The position numbers were made by a program, and so were the translations under genes. DNA of 64,000 nt from Regnicoccus frigidus (lineage in GTDB: Bacteria; Cyanobacteriota; Cyanobacteriia; PCC-6307; Cyanobiaceae), in contig JAOANE010000031.1 in the NCBI GenBank assembly GCA_025194985.1, positions 155,106-219,105 on the forward strand. The letters are read 5' to 3'. Below are positions 50,721 to 60,034 of this stretch, piece after piece; the first letter of the stretch is position 1, and each line of letters starts with the position of its first letter. Below the pieces are notes generated by a model. The model searched no databases. It saw nothing but the letters and a program-made list of their open reading frames with translations, and was not told the DNA's origin.

Positions 50721-51745
50721 AGATGGGTGCCTAGAGCGCTGCCGGCTGGACTGGTACTGATCGCCCGCACGTACTGGGCCCGCTCGAAAGCGGCCGGGTC
50801 GGGGCAGCGCCGCTGGCTCATGCAGCCCCGCAAGTCCTGCACGGAGGCGTAGTTGTGCTGTTCGAGCCAGCCAGTGAGCTCGGTTTCCAGCTGCCGCAGC
50901 TGACCGGGGCCATGGCGCAGCAAGTCCGACACCACCATGGTGACGCTGGCGCCCACCATCAGCAGCCTCACCACGTCGGTGCCGTGGGCGACGCCGCCGC
51001 TGGCGGCGAAATCCAGCGGCACCTGGCCTTCTAACAGGGCGATCCAACGCAGCGGCGGGCGCAGATCGGCAGCAGAGCTGAGCAGCACATTCGAGACATG
51101 CTCAAGGGCTTCGATGTCGATGTCAGGCTGGAAGAAGCGGTTGAACAGCACCAGTCCGCGAGCACCGGCCTGGTGGAGGCGACGGGCGAAATGAGCCAGG
51201 TTCGTGTAGCTGGGGCTGAGCTTTACGGCCACCGGCAGACGGGTGGCCGTGCAGACCGTGGACACGATCGCCAGCTGCTCTTCCTCCAGTTCGCCGCCGC
51301 TGCGCTCGGCATCGGTAGGCACGGCGTAGAGGTTGAGCTCGATCGCCTGCGCACCGGCCTGCTCGATCGCCCGCACCGTGCCGGCCCAGTGGCCGCCTGC
51401 GTTTCCGTTGAGGCTGGCGATGATGGGGATGTCCACCCGGCGGCGGGCGCTTTCAATCTCCTGCAGGTAGCCCGCGATGCCGAGGTGCGTGGGGGCATTG
51501 GGCGGCACAAAGCTCAGCGATTCAGCAAAACTCTCGCTGCCATGCTGCTGGTGGTGCTCCCATTCCTGCCAGTCGTGCTCGATCTGCTCGAGGAAGAGTG
51601 AATGAAGCACCACGGCCGCAGCGCCCTGCTCAGCCAGGCGCGGGATCAAGTCGGGGTCAGCACTGAGCGGCGCGGCGGCGCCGACCACCAGCGGTGAGGA
51701 GAGGGGCAGGCCCAGATAGGTGGTAGCGAGGTCGGGGCCGTTCAT
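50717..51745 (-). CDS. dihydroorotate dehydrogenase-like flavoprotein
   Basis: A 342-aa FMN-binding barrel protein similar to class 1 dihydroorotate dehydrogenases: MNGPDLATTYLGLPLSSPLV at the start, then IIASLNGNAGGHWAGTV, LPVAVKLSPSYTNLAHFARR and the phosphate-binding FAASGGVAHGTDVVRLLMVG. It is probably not the pyrimidine enzyme. DHOD-like genes next to nifJ are common in cyanobacteria, and the function is unknown, perhaps a redox partner of the pyruvate enzyme. Both ends overlap their neighbours by 4 bp. Confidence 0.88.
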   Translation of the reverse strand: MNGPDLATTYLGLPLSSPLVVGAAAPLSADPDLIPRLAEQGAAAVVLHSLFLEQIEHDWQEWEHHQQHGSESFAESLSFVPPNAPTHLGIAGYLQEIESARRRVDIPIIASLNGNAGGHWAGTVRAIEQAGAQAIELNLYAVPTDAERSGGELEEEQLAIVSTVCTATRLPVAVKLSPSYTNLAHFARRLHQAGARGLVLFNRFFQPDIDIEALEHVSNVLLSSAADLRPPLRWIALLEGQVPLDFAASGGVAHGTDVVRLLMVGASVTMVVSDLLRHGPGQLRQLETELTGWLEQHNYASVQDLRGCMSQRRCPDPAAFERAQYVRAISTSPAGSALGTHL

Positions 51746-54700
51746 GGGGGGGCTCCCTTGCTGGCATCCGCCGGGGCGGCGGCGCGGGCTGCGTACTGGT
51801 GCCAGCGCTGGAGGGCTTCAGCCTGGGCCTGTCGTGTCAGAGCACGGGCCTGGTCAGGATGGCTATAGCCCAGCAGGCGGAAGCGGTTTTCGCCCGCCAT
51901 CGCTTCGGCCATGGCCAGTTTCGGTTCAGGGCAGTCGAGCTGGAGCGGATTCTCGCCCCGCTCGCTGCGGCGTGGGTCGTGGCGGTAGAGCAGCCAGCGC
52001 CCCGAGTCCACGGCCCGCTGCTGCTGCGTCATCCCCTGGGCCATGTCGATGCCATGGGCGATGCAGTGGGAATAGGCCAGGATCAGCGAGGGCCCCGGAT
52101 ACGACTCCGCCTCCAGGAAGGCCCGCAGGGTCTGCTCCTGGGAGGCACCCATGGCCACGCTGGCCACGTAGACGTGGCCGTAGGTCATCGCCATCAGGCC
52201 CAGATCCTTCTTGGCGGTGGCCTTGCCGCCGCTGGCGAATTTGGCCACGGCGCCCAGCGGCGTCGCCTTCGACATCTGGCCGCCGGTGTTGGAGTACACC
52301 TCGGTGTCGAGCACCAGGATGTTGACGTCGTGGCCGCCGGCCAGCACGTGGTCGAGGCCGCCGTAGCCGATGTCATAGGCCCAGCCGTCGCCGCCGATCA
52401 TCCAGACGCTGCGTTTGACCAAGTCGTCGGCCAGGTCGTTGAGGGCGCTGGTGGGGGCGTTGGCCTCCAGCCACTGCCGCAGCTCCACGACCCGCTGCCG
52501 TTGCTCGAAAATGCCCGGCTCATCGTGCTGGTCAGCCTCCAGCAGGCCCTGACGCAGACCGGCGGGAAGGCCGGGCGTGTCGCGCAGCAGCTGGGCGGAG
52601 ATAACGCGGCGCTGGTCGAAGCCGACGCGGAAACCGAGTCCGAACTCGGCGTTGTCTTCGAACAGGGAGTTGGACCAGGCGGGGCCGCGGCCGTTACGGT
52701 TGGAGCTCCAGGGCGTGGTGGGCAGGCTGCCGCCGTAGATCGAGGAGCAGCCCGTGGCGTTGGCCACCACCATGCGATCGCCGAACAACTGGCTGGCGAG
52801 CTTGATGTAAGGGGTTTCGCCGCAGCCGGCGCAGGCGCCGGAGAATTCGAACAGCGGCTCCTGCAGTTGCTGCTGATTGACGTGGGCCAGGTTGAGGGCG
52901 CCGCGCTCGGGGTTCGGCAGGGAGAGGAAGAAGTCCCAGTGGCCGCGGGCCTGCTCACGCAGGGGGCGCTGCGGTTCCATGTTGATCGCCTTGCGGCGCG
53001 GTTCGGCCCGGTTGCGGGCCGGGCAGACCTCCACGCAGAGGCCGCAGCCGGTGCAGTCTTCGGCGGCCACCTGCAGGGTGAAGCTCTGCCCCTGCCAGTG
53101 GTGGTCGCGGGCCGCGGCGTGGGCGAAGCCGGCCGGGGCGTCCGCCAGGGCGGCGGGCTCCACCACCTTGGCGCGGATCACGGCGTGGGGGCAGACCATC
53201 ACGCACTTGCCGCACTGCACGCACACCTCGGTGTCCCAGACCGGCACGGATTCGGCGATGTTGCGCTTCTCGAAGCGGGCGGTGCCGGTGGCGAAGCTGC
53301 CGTCGGCGGGCAGGGCGCTCACGGGCAAACGGTCGCCCTGGCGGGCCAGCTGGGGGGCGATCAGCCGGCGCAGCGCAGCGGATGCCGCCGCCAGCGGATC
53401 GGGGGCTGGGGCCTGGCTTGGATCTGCAGCAGCAGCAGCGCTGGCCGGCTCGTCGTCTGCGATCGGCACCTGCTGCAGCCGGGCCCGGCTGGCGTCGACG
53501 GCCTGGAGATTGGCCTCCACGATGCGCCCCCCCTTGCGGCCATAGCTGTGGCGAATTGCCTCTCGGATCGCCTCAAGCGCCTGTTGTTGCGGCAGCACAT
53601 CGGCCAGGGCAAAGAAGCAGGTCTGCATCACCGTGTTGATGCGCCCGCCCAGCCCCAGCTCACGGGCGATTGCCGTGGCGTCGATGCTTTGCACCGTCAG
53701 CTGCTTGGCGCGGATCGCCTGCCGCACCGACGCCGGCAGCCGCATCGCCACCTCTTCTGGGGGAAAGGGGCTGTTGAGCAGCAATGTGCCGCCGGGCAGG
53801 GCCGCTTCGAGCAGATCGAAGCGGCCAAGAAAATCCCATTGGTGGCAGGCCACCAGGTGGGCCTGCTGCACCAGGTGGCAGGAGTGGATCGGGGTGCGGC
53901 TGACGCGCAGGTGCGAGACGGTGACTGAACCTGATTTCTTCGAGTCGTAGACGAAGTAGCCCTGGGCGTAGAGATCGGTGTGATCACCGATGATTTTGAT
54001 CGCGTTCTTGTTGGCGCCGACGCTGCCGTCGGAGCCGAGGCCATAGACGATGGCGCGAAAGTCGGCGGCTTCGGTGCAGAAGCTGGCGTCCACCGGCAGC
54101 GAGAGGCGCGTGACGTCGTCGGTGATGCCGACCGTGAAGCGCCCGGGTGGATCGGGGCGGGCCAGGGCGTCGAAGACCGCCTTGACCATCGCTGGGGTGA
54201 AGTCTTTTGAGGCCAGGCCATAGCGGCCGCCGATCAGGCGCGGCAGGGGGCCGGGCTTTTCGGCCCAGGCCTGCAGCAGGGCCTGGCCCACATCGAGCAG
54301 GAGGGGTTCGGCGCCGCTGCCGGGTTCCTTGCAGCGATCGAGCACGGCAATCGCCCGAATCGATGGCGGCAGGGCGGCGATCAGGGCGGTGGTATCGAGC
54401 GGGCGGAACAGGCGCACCTTCAGCAGCCCCACCCGCTCGCCGGCGGCGTTGAGCGCTTCCACCGTTTCCTGGGCGGTTTCAGCGCCGGAGCCCATCAGCA
54501 CCAGCACCCGCTCGGCATCGGCGGCACCGACGTAATCGAACAGGTGATAGGCGCGGCCGGTGAGGGCAGCAAAGGCGTCCATCACCTCTTGAACGATCGC
54601 GGGGGCGGCGGCGTGGAAGGGGTTGGCGGCCTCGCGGGCCTGGAAGGCCACATCGGGGTTCTGGCTGGTGCCGCGGATCACCGGGTGGTCGGGGGAGAGG

Positions 54701-55314
54701 CCGCGGCGGCGGTGGGCGGCCACCAGCTCCTGGGGCACCAGGGCGTGCAGCACGGCGTCATCGATCAGCTCCACCCGCTGGATCTCGTGGGAGGTGCGGA
54801 AGCCGTCGAAGAAGTGCAGGAACGGGAGCCGGGCGCGCAGGCTGGCGGCGGTGGCGATCGCGGCGAAGTCGCCCGCCTCCTGCACCGAGCCCGAGCAGAG
54901 CAGGGCGCAACCGCTGCCGCGGGTGGCCATCACATCGCCGTGGTCACCGAAGATCGAGAGGGCCTGGCCCGCCAAGGCCCTTGAGGCCACATGCAGCACG
55001 GTGGCGGTGAGTTCACCGGCGATTTTGTAGAGGTTGGGCAGCATCAGCAGCAACCCCTGCGACGCGGTGAAGGTGGAGGCCAGCGTCCCCGCCTGCAGGG
55101 CACCATGCAGCACCCCGGCGGCGCCGCCCTCGCTCTGTAGTTCGATCACCTGCGGCACGCTGCCCCAGAGGTTGGGGCGGCCGGCTGCGGCCCAGGCGTC
55201 GGCCCATTCGCCCATCGGCGTTGCCGGGGTGATCGGGTAGATCGCCATCACCTCGTTGAGGCGGTAAGCAACGCGGGCCACCGCTTCGTTGCCGTCGATG
55301 CTGGCGGTGCTCAT
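51742..55314 (-). CDS. nifJ: pyruvate:ferredoxin (flavodoxin) oxidoreductase
   Basis: A 1190-aa single-chain enzyme. An N-terminal pyruvate-binding domain (MAIYPITPATPMGEWADAWA) is followed by a transketolase-like domain, two [4Fe-4S] clusters near residues 700 and 755 (CVQCGKCVMVCPHAV and CTGCGLCVEVCPARN), and a TPP domain with CAGCGETPYIKL near 829 and GGDGWAYDIGYGGLDHVLAG. It turns pyruvate and CoA into acetyl-CoA, CO2 and reduced ferredoxin during fermentation, and may feed the hydrogenase matured by neighbours. Start and stop overlap adjacent genes, so it is embedded in the hyp operon. Confidence 0.95.
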   Translation of the reverse strand: MSTASIDGNEAVARVAYRLNEVMAIYPITPATPMGEWADAWAAAGRPNLWGSVPQVIELQSEGGAAGVLHGALQAGTLASTFTASQGLLLMLPNLYKIAGELTATVLHVASRALAGQALSIFGDHGDVMATRGSGCALLCSGSVQEAGDFAAIATAASLRARLPFLHFFDGFRTSHEIQRVELIDDAVLHALVPQELVAAHRRRGLSPDHPVIRGTSQNPDVAFQAREAANPFHAAAPAIVQEVMDAFAALTGRAYHLFDYVGAADAERVLVLMGSGAETAQETVEALNAAGERVGLLKVRLFRPLDTTALIAALPPSIRAIAVLDRCKEPGSGAEPLLLDVGQALLQAWAEKPGPLPRLIGGRYGLASKDFTPAMVKAVFDALARPDPPGRFTVGITDDVTRLSLPVDASFCTEAADFRAIVYGLGSDGSVGANKNAIKIIGDHTDLYAQGYFVYDSKKSGSVTVSHLRVSRTPIHSCHLVQQAHLVACHQWDFLGRFDLLEAALPGGTLLLNSPFPPEEVAMRLPASVRQAIRAKQLTVQSIDATAIARELGLGGRINTVMQTCFFALADVLPQQQALEAIREAIRHSYGRKGGRIVEANLQAVDASRARLQQVPIADDEPASAAAAADPSQAPAPDPLAAASAALRRLIAPQLARQGDRLPVSALPADGSFATGTARFEKRNIAESVPVWDTEVCVQCGKCVMVCPHAVIRAKVVEPAALADAPAGFAHAAARDHHWQGQSFTLQVAAEDCTGCGLCVEVCPARNRAEPRRKAINMEPQRPLREQARGHWDFFLSLPNPERGALNLAHVNQQQLQEPLFEFSGACAGCGETPYIKLASQLFGDRMVVANATGCSSIYGGSLPTTPWSSNRNGRGPAWSNSLFEDNAEFGLGFRVGFDQRRVISAQLLRDTPGLPAGLRQGLLEADQHDEPGIFEQRQRVVELRQWLEANAPTSALNDLADDLVKRSVWMIGGDGWAYDIGYGGLDHVLAGGHDVNILVLDTEVYSNTGGQMSKATPLGAVAKFASGGKATAKKDLGLMAMTYGHVYVASVAMGASQEQTLRAFLEAESYPGPSLILAYSHCIAHGIDMAQGMTQQQRAVDSGRWLLYRHDPRRSERGENPLQLDCPEPKLAMAEAMAGENRFRLLGYSHPDQARALTRQAQAEALQRWHQYAARAAAPADASKGAPP

Positions 55315-55535
55315 GGCTGCACCACGCTGAGGGCGAAGCCCACGTGCACCAGCAGCTGATCGCCAAGGCGGGCCTCGGGCACGCAGGCCAGGCTCACCTG
55401 GCGCTGGACGCCACCGAAATCCACCAGCCCAAAGCGCCAGAGCGCGGCATCAGCCGGATCGGAGGGATCGACAGCGACGCCAGGGGGGTGGCCGTCTTCA
55501 ATGGCGATCAGTTCACCGGGTAAGGCCAGACACAT
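55311..55535 (-). CDS. hypC: hydrogenase maturation chaperone HypC
   Basis: A 74-aa protein with the invariant MCLALPGELI start, whose Cys2 binds iron with HypD, followed by the OB-fold (WRFGLVDFGGVQRQVSLA, then VHVGFALSVVQ). It delivers the Fe(CN)2CO group to the large subunit. It overlaps nifJ by 4 bp. A 96-bp gap separates it from hypF, enough for a second promoter. Confidence 0.94.
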   Translation of the reverse strand: MCLALPGELIAIEDGHPPGVAVDPSDPADAALWRFGLVDFGGVQRQVSLACVPEARLGDQLLVHVGFALSVVQP

Positions 55536-55631
55536 CGCGGAGCTCCGGCAGAGGTGCAGCGTCCGGGGGTGGGACCGCCCTTCTTTTGTTATAGGTCGCT
55601 GGTTCGTTTCCGCTCTCAGTGTTGCGAGGCC

Positions 55632-58040
55632 TTACAGAAACTGGGCAGCCGCCAGCAGCTGGCCGAGGGCCAGTCCGCCGTCATTGCAAGGGATCCGTTG
55701 GGGCCAGAGTGCTTCGATGCCGGCCTGCTGCAGGGCAGTGGCGGCGAGTTGCAGCAGCAGGCGGTTCTGGAAGCAGCCCCCCGCCAGCAGCAGGCGCCGC
55801 TCGCCGGGAGTGTCTGAAAAGGTTTCGGCCAGCGCTACCAGCAACCCGGCCAGTGCCTGGTGGAAGGCCAGGGCGATGGCGGGCACCGGCACGCCGCGGT
55901 CGCGGTCGGCGAGCAGGGCAATGAGCAGGGGCTGCCAGTTGATCTGCAGGGGCAGTTCGGATTGGCCGGAGCCGGTGGTTTCGCTGGCGGGGCCGATCGG
56001 CAGGGTGTAGGGGCCGGCTCGTTCGAATGCTGTGGCGCGCATCCCTTCCCAGGCGGCCGCCTCCAGACGCAGGGCGGCCTGGCCTTCGAAGCTGCAGATC
56101 TGGATCAGGCCCAGCAGGGAGGCCACCGCATCGAAGAGGCGGCCGATGCTGGAGCAGAGCGGCGCATGCGGGCCGCCGCGGCGCAACAGGGCAAGCAGCA
56201 CCCGCTTCTCCTCAGCACTGAAGGCGGAATGAGTGCTGCGGGAGCTATCGCCGAAGGCGGTTGCTAGCAGGCCCAGGGCGGCGCGGCGTGGTTCACGCAA
56301 GGCCGGTGTGCCGCCGGGCAACGGAAACGGCCGCAGCTGCGCCAGGCGCTGGAAGCGGGCCGGTTGGCCCGGTGCGGCCGGCTCCAGGCGCAGGCACTCA
56401 CCGCCCCAGAGGCTGCCGTCGCCGCCGTAGCCAGCGCCATCCCAGGCCACCCCCAGCAGCGGTGGGACGAGACCGTGCTCGGCCGCCACTGCCAGCAAAT
56501 GGGCGTGGTGATGCTGCACCGGCAGTAGTGGCACGCCTGCTGCCGCCGCCAGTTCCTCACCGATCCGACGCGAGACGTAGGCGGGGTGGCCATCGACCAC
56601 AAAGCGGCGGGGCGTGAGGCCGAGGCGCTCAAGGGCGCTACTGAGGACCTCGCGCAAGCGCAGCTCAGACGCGAGGCTGTCGAGGTCGCCCAGGTGGGGG
56701 CCGAGCCAGGCGCGACCGCCGGGGAGGCCGATCGCCAGGCTGCCCTTGAGCTGAGCGCCCATGGCGACCACACCGGCAAGCGCATCCGGGTGGGGCAGCA
56801 GGGCGGAGAGATCGAGCGTGGTGGGGGCTGTGCCGCGGGCGTGGCGCAGCCGCAGCGGCCGGCCCGCCGCCAGCTGCACCACGCTGTCGTCGACGGGGTT
56901 GGCGATCGGGCGGTTGTGGACCAAAAAACCATCGGCGATCGTCCCCAGCTCCGCCTCCACCCGTTCGGGATCGGCGCAGAGCGGTTCACCGGAGCGGTTG
57001 CCGCTGGTGGCGACCAGCGCCACGCCCAGTTCCCGCAGCAGCAGGGCGTGCAACGGGCTGGCGGGCAGCATCACCCCCAGCCAGGGGTTGGCCGGGGCCA
57101 CGTTGGCGGCGATGGCGGCATCGCTCGGCGGCCGGCGCCGCAGCAACACGATCGGCGCCGCCGGGGAGGTGAGCAGCGCTTCTTCCTCGGGGCTCAGCAC
57201 GCAGTGGCGCCGTACCCAAGCCAGATCGGGCGCCAGCAGCGCAAAAGGCTTCTCGGGTCGACCCTTGCGCCGCCGCAGCTCAGCCACCGACGCCTCCAAT
57301 CCGGCCAGGCAGAGCAACTGGAACCCGCCGACCCCCAGCAACGCCACGATCTGCCCCGCCCGCAATGCGACTACCGCCGCCGTCAGGCAGGGGCTGAGCA
57401 GGCCCGTGCTCAGCGGTGGATCGCTCAGCCGCGGCTCAGCGGCCGCCCACCAGCTCAGGCGGGGGCCGCAAGCGGGGCAGCCCGTGGTCTGGGCGTGAAA
57501 GCGGCGGTTGGCGGGATCGGTGTATTCACCCGCGCAGGCAGCGCAGAGGAAAAAGGAGGCCAGCGACGTGTGGCGCCGCTCGAACGGCAGGGCCCGCAGG
57601 ATGCTGAAGCGGGGCCCGCAGTGGGCGCAGCTGGTGAAGGCATAGCCGCAGCGGCGGCTGAAGGGATCGACCAGCTCCGCCAGGCAGGTGGCGCAGGGGG
57701 CCAGATCGGGCGGCACCAGAGCGGTGGGACTTGACGCGCTGCCGGAGGGCGGCCGGATCTGGAAGCCACTGATCTGGCCGAGAGCCAAGGCTGGCAACCA
57801 CTGCTGCTCCAGGCGATCGAGGCGGCTGTGGGGAGGCCGCTCCAGATCGAGGCGCTCCAGAAAGGATGCGAGTGCCGCTTCCTCCCCCTCCAGCTCCAGG
57901 CAGACACCGGATGGGGTGTTCTCCACCCAGCCCGCCAACGCCAGGGAGCTGGCCAGGCGGTGCACGAACGGACGGAAGCCCACCCCCTGCACCAGCCCTT
58001 CGACCTCAAGCCGCAGGCGCCGCTGCCCGGCGGGGGTCAT
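55632..58040 (-). CDS. hypF: hydrogenase maturation carbamoyltransferase HypF
   Basis: An 802-aa protein with all HypF domains: an N-terminal acylphosphatase domain (LEVEGLVQGVGFRPFVHRLA), two zinc-binding pairs (CATCLAELVDPF with CAHCGPRFSI, and CAACAGEYTD with CPACGPRLSW), a YrdC-like ATP domain and a C-terminal Kae1-like domain with HHHAHLLAVAAEHGL and WDGAGYGGDGSLWGGEC. It makes the carbamoyl group from carbamoyl phosphate and hands it to HypE. It overlaps hypB by 4 bp. Confidence 0.95.
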   Translation of the reverse strand: MTPAGQRRLRLEVEGLVQGVGFRPFVHRLASSLALAGWVENTPSGVCLELEGEEAALASFLERLDLERPPHSRLDRLEQQWLPALALGQISGFQIRPPSGSASSPTALVPPDLAPCATCLAELVDPFSRRCGYAFTSCAHCGPRFSILRALPFERRHTSLASFFLCAACAGEYTDPANRRFHAQTTGCPACGPRLSWWAAAEPRLSDPPLSTGLLSPCLTAAVVALRAGQIVALLGVGGFQLLCLAGLEASVAELRRRKGRPEKPFALLAPDLAWVRRHCVLSPEEEALLTSPAAPIVLLRRRPPSDAAIAANVAPANPWLGVMLPASPLHALLLRELGVALVATSGNRSGEPLCADPERVEAELGTIADGFLVHNRPIANPVDDSVVQLAAGRPLRLRHARGTAPTTLDLSALLPHPDALAGVVAMGAQLKGSLAIGLPGGRAWLGPHLGDLDSLASELRLREVLSSALERLGLTPRRFVVDGHPAYVSRRIGEELAAAAGVPLLPVQHHHAHLLAVAAEHGLVPPLLGVAWDGAGYGGDGSLWGGECLRLEPAAPGQPARFQRLAQLRPFPLPGGTPALREPRRAALGLLATAFGDSSRSTHSAFSAEEKRVLLALLRRGGPHAPLCSSIGRLFDAVASLLGLIQICSFEGQAALRLEAAAWEGMRATAFERAGPYTLPIGPASETTGSGQSELPLQINWQPLLIALLADRDRGVPVPAIALAFHQALAGLLVALAETFSDTPGERRLLLAGGCFQNRLLLQLAATALQQAGIEALWPQRIPCNDGGLALGQLLAAAQFL

Positions 58041-58711
58041 TGCCGCTGGTGGCTGAGCCAGTGCATCAGGGCGTCAAGGCCGACGCCACTGCGGGCCGAG
58101 ACTTCGAAGATCGGCGCCTGCGGTGCCACACCGGCCAGGTTGGCGTGGGCCGCGGCGTGATCGAAGCCCACCGCTTCGGCGATATCGACCTTGTTGATCA
58201 CCACCACATCGGCGGATTTGAACAGGGCCGGGTATTTGAGCGGTTTATCTTCCCCTTCCGTGACCGAGAGCAGCACCAGCCGCAGCTGCTCGCCCAGATC
58301 AAAGGCGGTGGGGCAGACCAGATTGCCGACGTTCTCGATCAGCAGCAGCTCCATGCCCTGGGGCTCGAGTTGATCAAAGGCCCGCCCCACCATCGCCGCC
58401 TCCAGATGACAGAGATCACCGGTCTGGATCTGCACGGCCCGGGCGCCGGCGGCCCGCAGACGAATGGCGTCGTTGTCGGTGGCCAGATCACCCACGATCA
58501 CCCCCACCGGGGCCGGACGCCACTGGCGGGCGAGCTGCTCCAGCAGCGCGGTTTTCCCGGACCCTGGTGCTGAGAGCACATTCAGCACCAGCAGCCCGGC
58601 GGCAGCGAAGCGCTCGCGGTTGCGTTCCGCCGCTGCGTCGTTGGTGGCCAGCAGGTTGTGGCGGAGCTGGACGGTGCGGGTGGGCTGGCCGCAGGAGCAG
58701 TGGGAGCACAT
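58037..58711 (-). CDS. hypB: hydrogenase nickel incorporation GTPase HypB
   Basis: About 224 aa. The ATG at 58711 starts MCSHCSCGQPTRTVQLRHNL, the Cys-rich leader typical of hydrogenase HypB. The P-loop LSAPGSGKTALL, the metal site in GDLCHLEAAMVG and VGNLVCPTAFDLGE, and the G-motif VINKVDIAEAV follow. It inserts nickel into the hydrogenase large subunit. It is distinct from the leaderless HypB-like protein of the guanidine operon. It heads this operon, and its upstream side borders the mobile region. Confidence 0.94.
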   Translation of the reverse strand: MCSHCSCGQPTRTVQLRHNLLATNDAAAERNRERFAAAGLLVLNVLSAPGSGKTALLEQLARQWRPAPVGVIVGDLATDNDAIRLRAAGARAVQIQTGDLCHLEAAMVGRAFDQLEPQGMELLLIENVGNLVCPTAFDLGEQLRLVLLSVTEGEDKPLKYPALFKSADVVVINKVDIAEAVGFDHAAAHANLAGVAPQAPIFEVSARSGVGLDALMHWLSHQRQ

Positions 58712-58804
58712 GGGCCCGGTGGGAGCAGTGCTTCCAGTGTGGACAGGAGTAGGGGGAGTGGCGGCTAACGACTTGATTTGTCGTTCGGCAAACGAGGTGC
58801 TGAG

Positions 58805-59397
58805 ATGAAACAGGCGAGAGAGATTGTGGAGTTCTTGGGACAACTCGACTACGCCAAAGATGAACGCAATCCCCCGGATAGCCTTCGCCGTGGTCGCTTC
58901 AAGGCCGGATGGCATGCTGCGACCGATAGGGGCAAAAACTACACCGATAATACGCTCAAGATTCTCACCTGGGACACCGGTGTGGGCAAAAATGGGGCTT
59001 AGGCCCCGATGAAGTCGTGGAGCAGGTCTTTGAGATCCTGGCCGACGTGTACAAACGTGGTCGTCTCGATGCTTTCAGCGATGCGAGCGAGGTCGAATCG
59101 AGCACGCCGCTCTTGGAGGGATCTGCAACTAGAATCCAGTTGAACTCTTACGAAAGGAACGCCAAGGCGCGAAGTCTCTGTATCGATAAATATGGGGACA
59201 GCTGTTCCGTTTGCGGCCTCAACTTCGGGCAGCAGTACGGACTCTTCGCAGAAGGATATATTTATGCTCACCATCTGAAACCTCTCGCTGAGCTTGGTAT
59301 CGAGTATGAAGTTGATCCAGAGAAGGATCTGCGGCCTGTGAGGTGGGTGCCGAACACGACTTTGAAGACGGACGTTCGCTTCGCTTACGCTGCTTAA
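58805..59397 (+). pseudogene. HNH endonuclease-like gene broken by a frameshift and truncated
   Basis: Two plus-strand frames look like one gene. The first, from ATG 58805 (MKQAREIVEFLGQLDYAKDE), ends at a TAG near 59000. The second frame reads on as GQKWGLGPDEVVEQVFEILA without a start of its own and runs to 59397. A single-base insertion or deletion near 58965-58990 would join them. The second part has half of an HNH site (SCSVCGLNFGQQYG, then IYAHHLKPLAELG and VDPEKDLRPV), but the second Cys pair and the final His are missing, replaced by an unrelated tail. Confidence 0.6.
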
Positions 59398-59412
59398 TGT
59401 CAAGTTCAAAGG
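59349..59412 (+). repeat. attC-like 3' element behind the HNH fragment
   Basis: GCCGAAC (59349-59355) and GTTC (59404-59407) could pair as outer arms, and TTGA with TCAA inside them. The pattern AAC...TTGAAG...GGACG...GCTTAAT...TCAAG resembles short integron recombination sites. The pairing is imperfect and the inner stem weak, so it is only a candidate. It falls exactly where the HNH protein loses its normal C-terminus. Confidence 0.3.
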
Positions 59413-59658
59413 ATCGACAAACCTAAAGCAGAAGTTACTTCGCCGATCAGGCATGATCAGGTCTTATACTACTTTCTGCGCGCTACATCGAGCCATTGCA
59501 AGCAATAAAAGCAGTAGATTCAGTCGGGAAAACAGCAAAACTGGACGCTTCCGGCCCTGTTTCTATATGGCTAAAGCACCAAGTTGCGGGTTTTTTGACT
59601 GAGGCCAGGCCATGGCCCAGAGGCTCGGGATCGCGATTTTGTATCGATACTAACAGTG

Positions 59659-59676
59659 TTATGCGGACCCGCATAA
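59659..59676. repeat. 18-bp palindrome TTATGCGG-AC-CCGCATAA
   Basis: Two perfect 8-base arms are separated by 2 bases. A related copy, TTATGCGGATCCGC, starts at 59790, 131 bp away. This is the size and shape of a tyrosine-recombinase core or regulator-binding site. No recombinase gene is within the window. Confidence 0.7.
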
Positions 59677-59789
59677 GATGCCTGGATCGTGCGGAGGTAT
59701 TCAGAAAACCCTGGACAAGACAGGGTTCTTGCCATGTTGCCAGCTGGCATCCCCGGCTTTATTCTTCTAATAGGATCAGGAGGGGGATT

Positions 59790-59806
59790 TTATGCGGATC
59801 CGCCCA
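59790..59806. repeat. second copy of the TTATGCGG motif
   Basis: TTATGCGGATCCGCCCA repeats the left arm of the palindrome at 59659 and keeps the central GCGG-AT-CCGC symmetry while losing the right arm. It is followed by GCGTTATGTG. Confidence 0.6.
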
Positions 59807-60034
59807 ATTAGCGTTATGTGCTTCAGAGATGGTCAGCCACTAGCATTACGTATCTTGGGTCAGACTTCGGCATCCTTCATCTCTCACTTTACACCTTGGA
59901 GTAGGATGGGCAACCATTCATTAGACCTGATATCGGCGATGGGCGAATAAGACATGACCTAGACAAGTGACGCATCTTCTTGTATAAGCGATGGGAAATT
60001 TCTCCCAGCTCACTGTGCATTGAGGTTTGTAGTC

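Larger units (their letters stand above)
59398..60034. other. A+T-richer non-coding stretch with palindromes
   Basis: About 640 bp without a supported gene. Short frames cross it but have no family traits. It contains a perfect inverted repeat at 59659-59676 and a related half-site at 59790-59806, and a possible left end of the transposase element near 59886. The composition differs from the core genes upstream of 58.7 kb. Confidence 0.6.

Noticed and set aside
49590..51047. A longer start for hypD reaching into the DHOD-like gene
   Set aside because: The extra residues are Arg/Gly-rich and not protein-like; the family start follows the GTG at 50720, which makes a 4-bp overlap.
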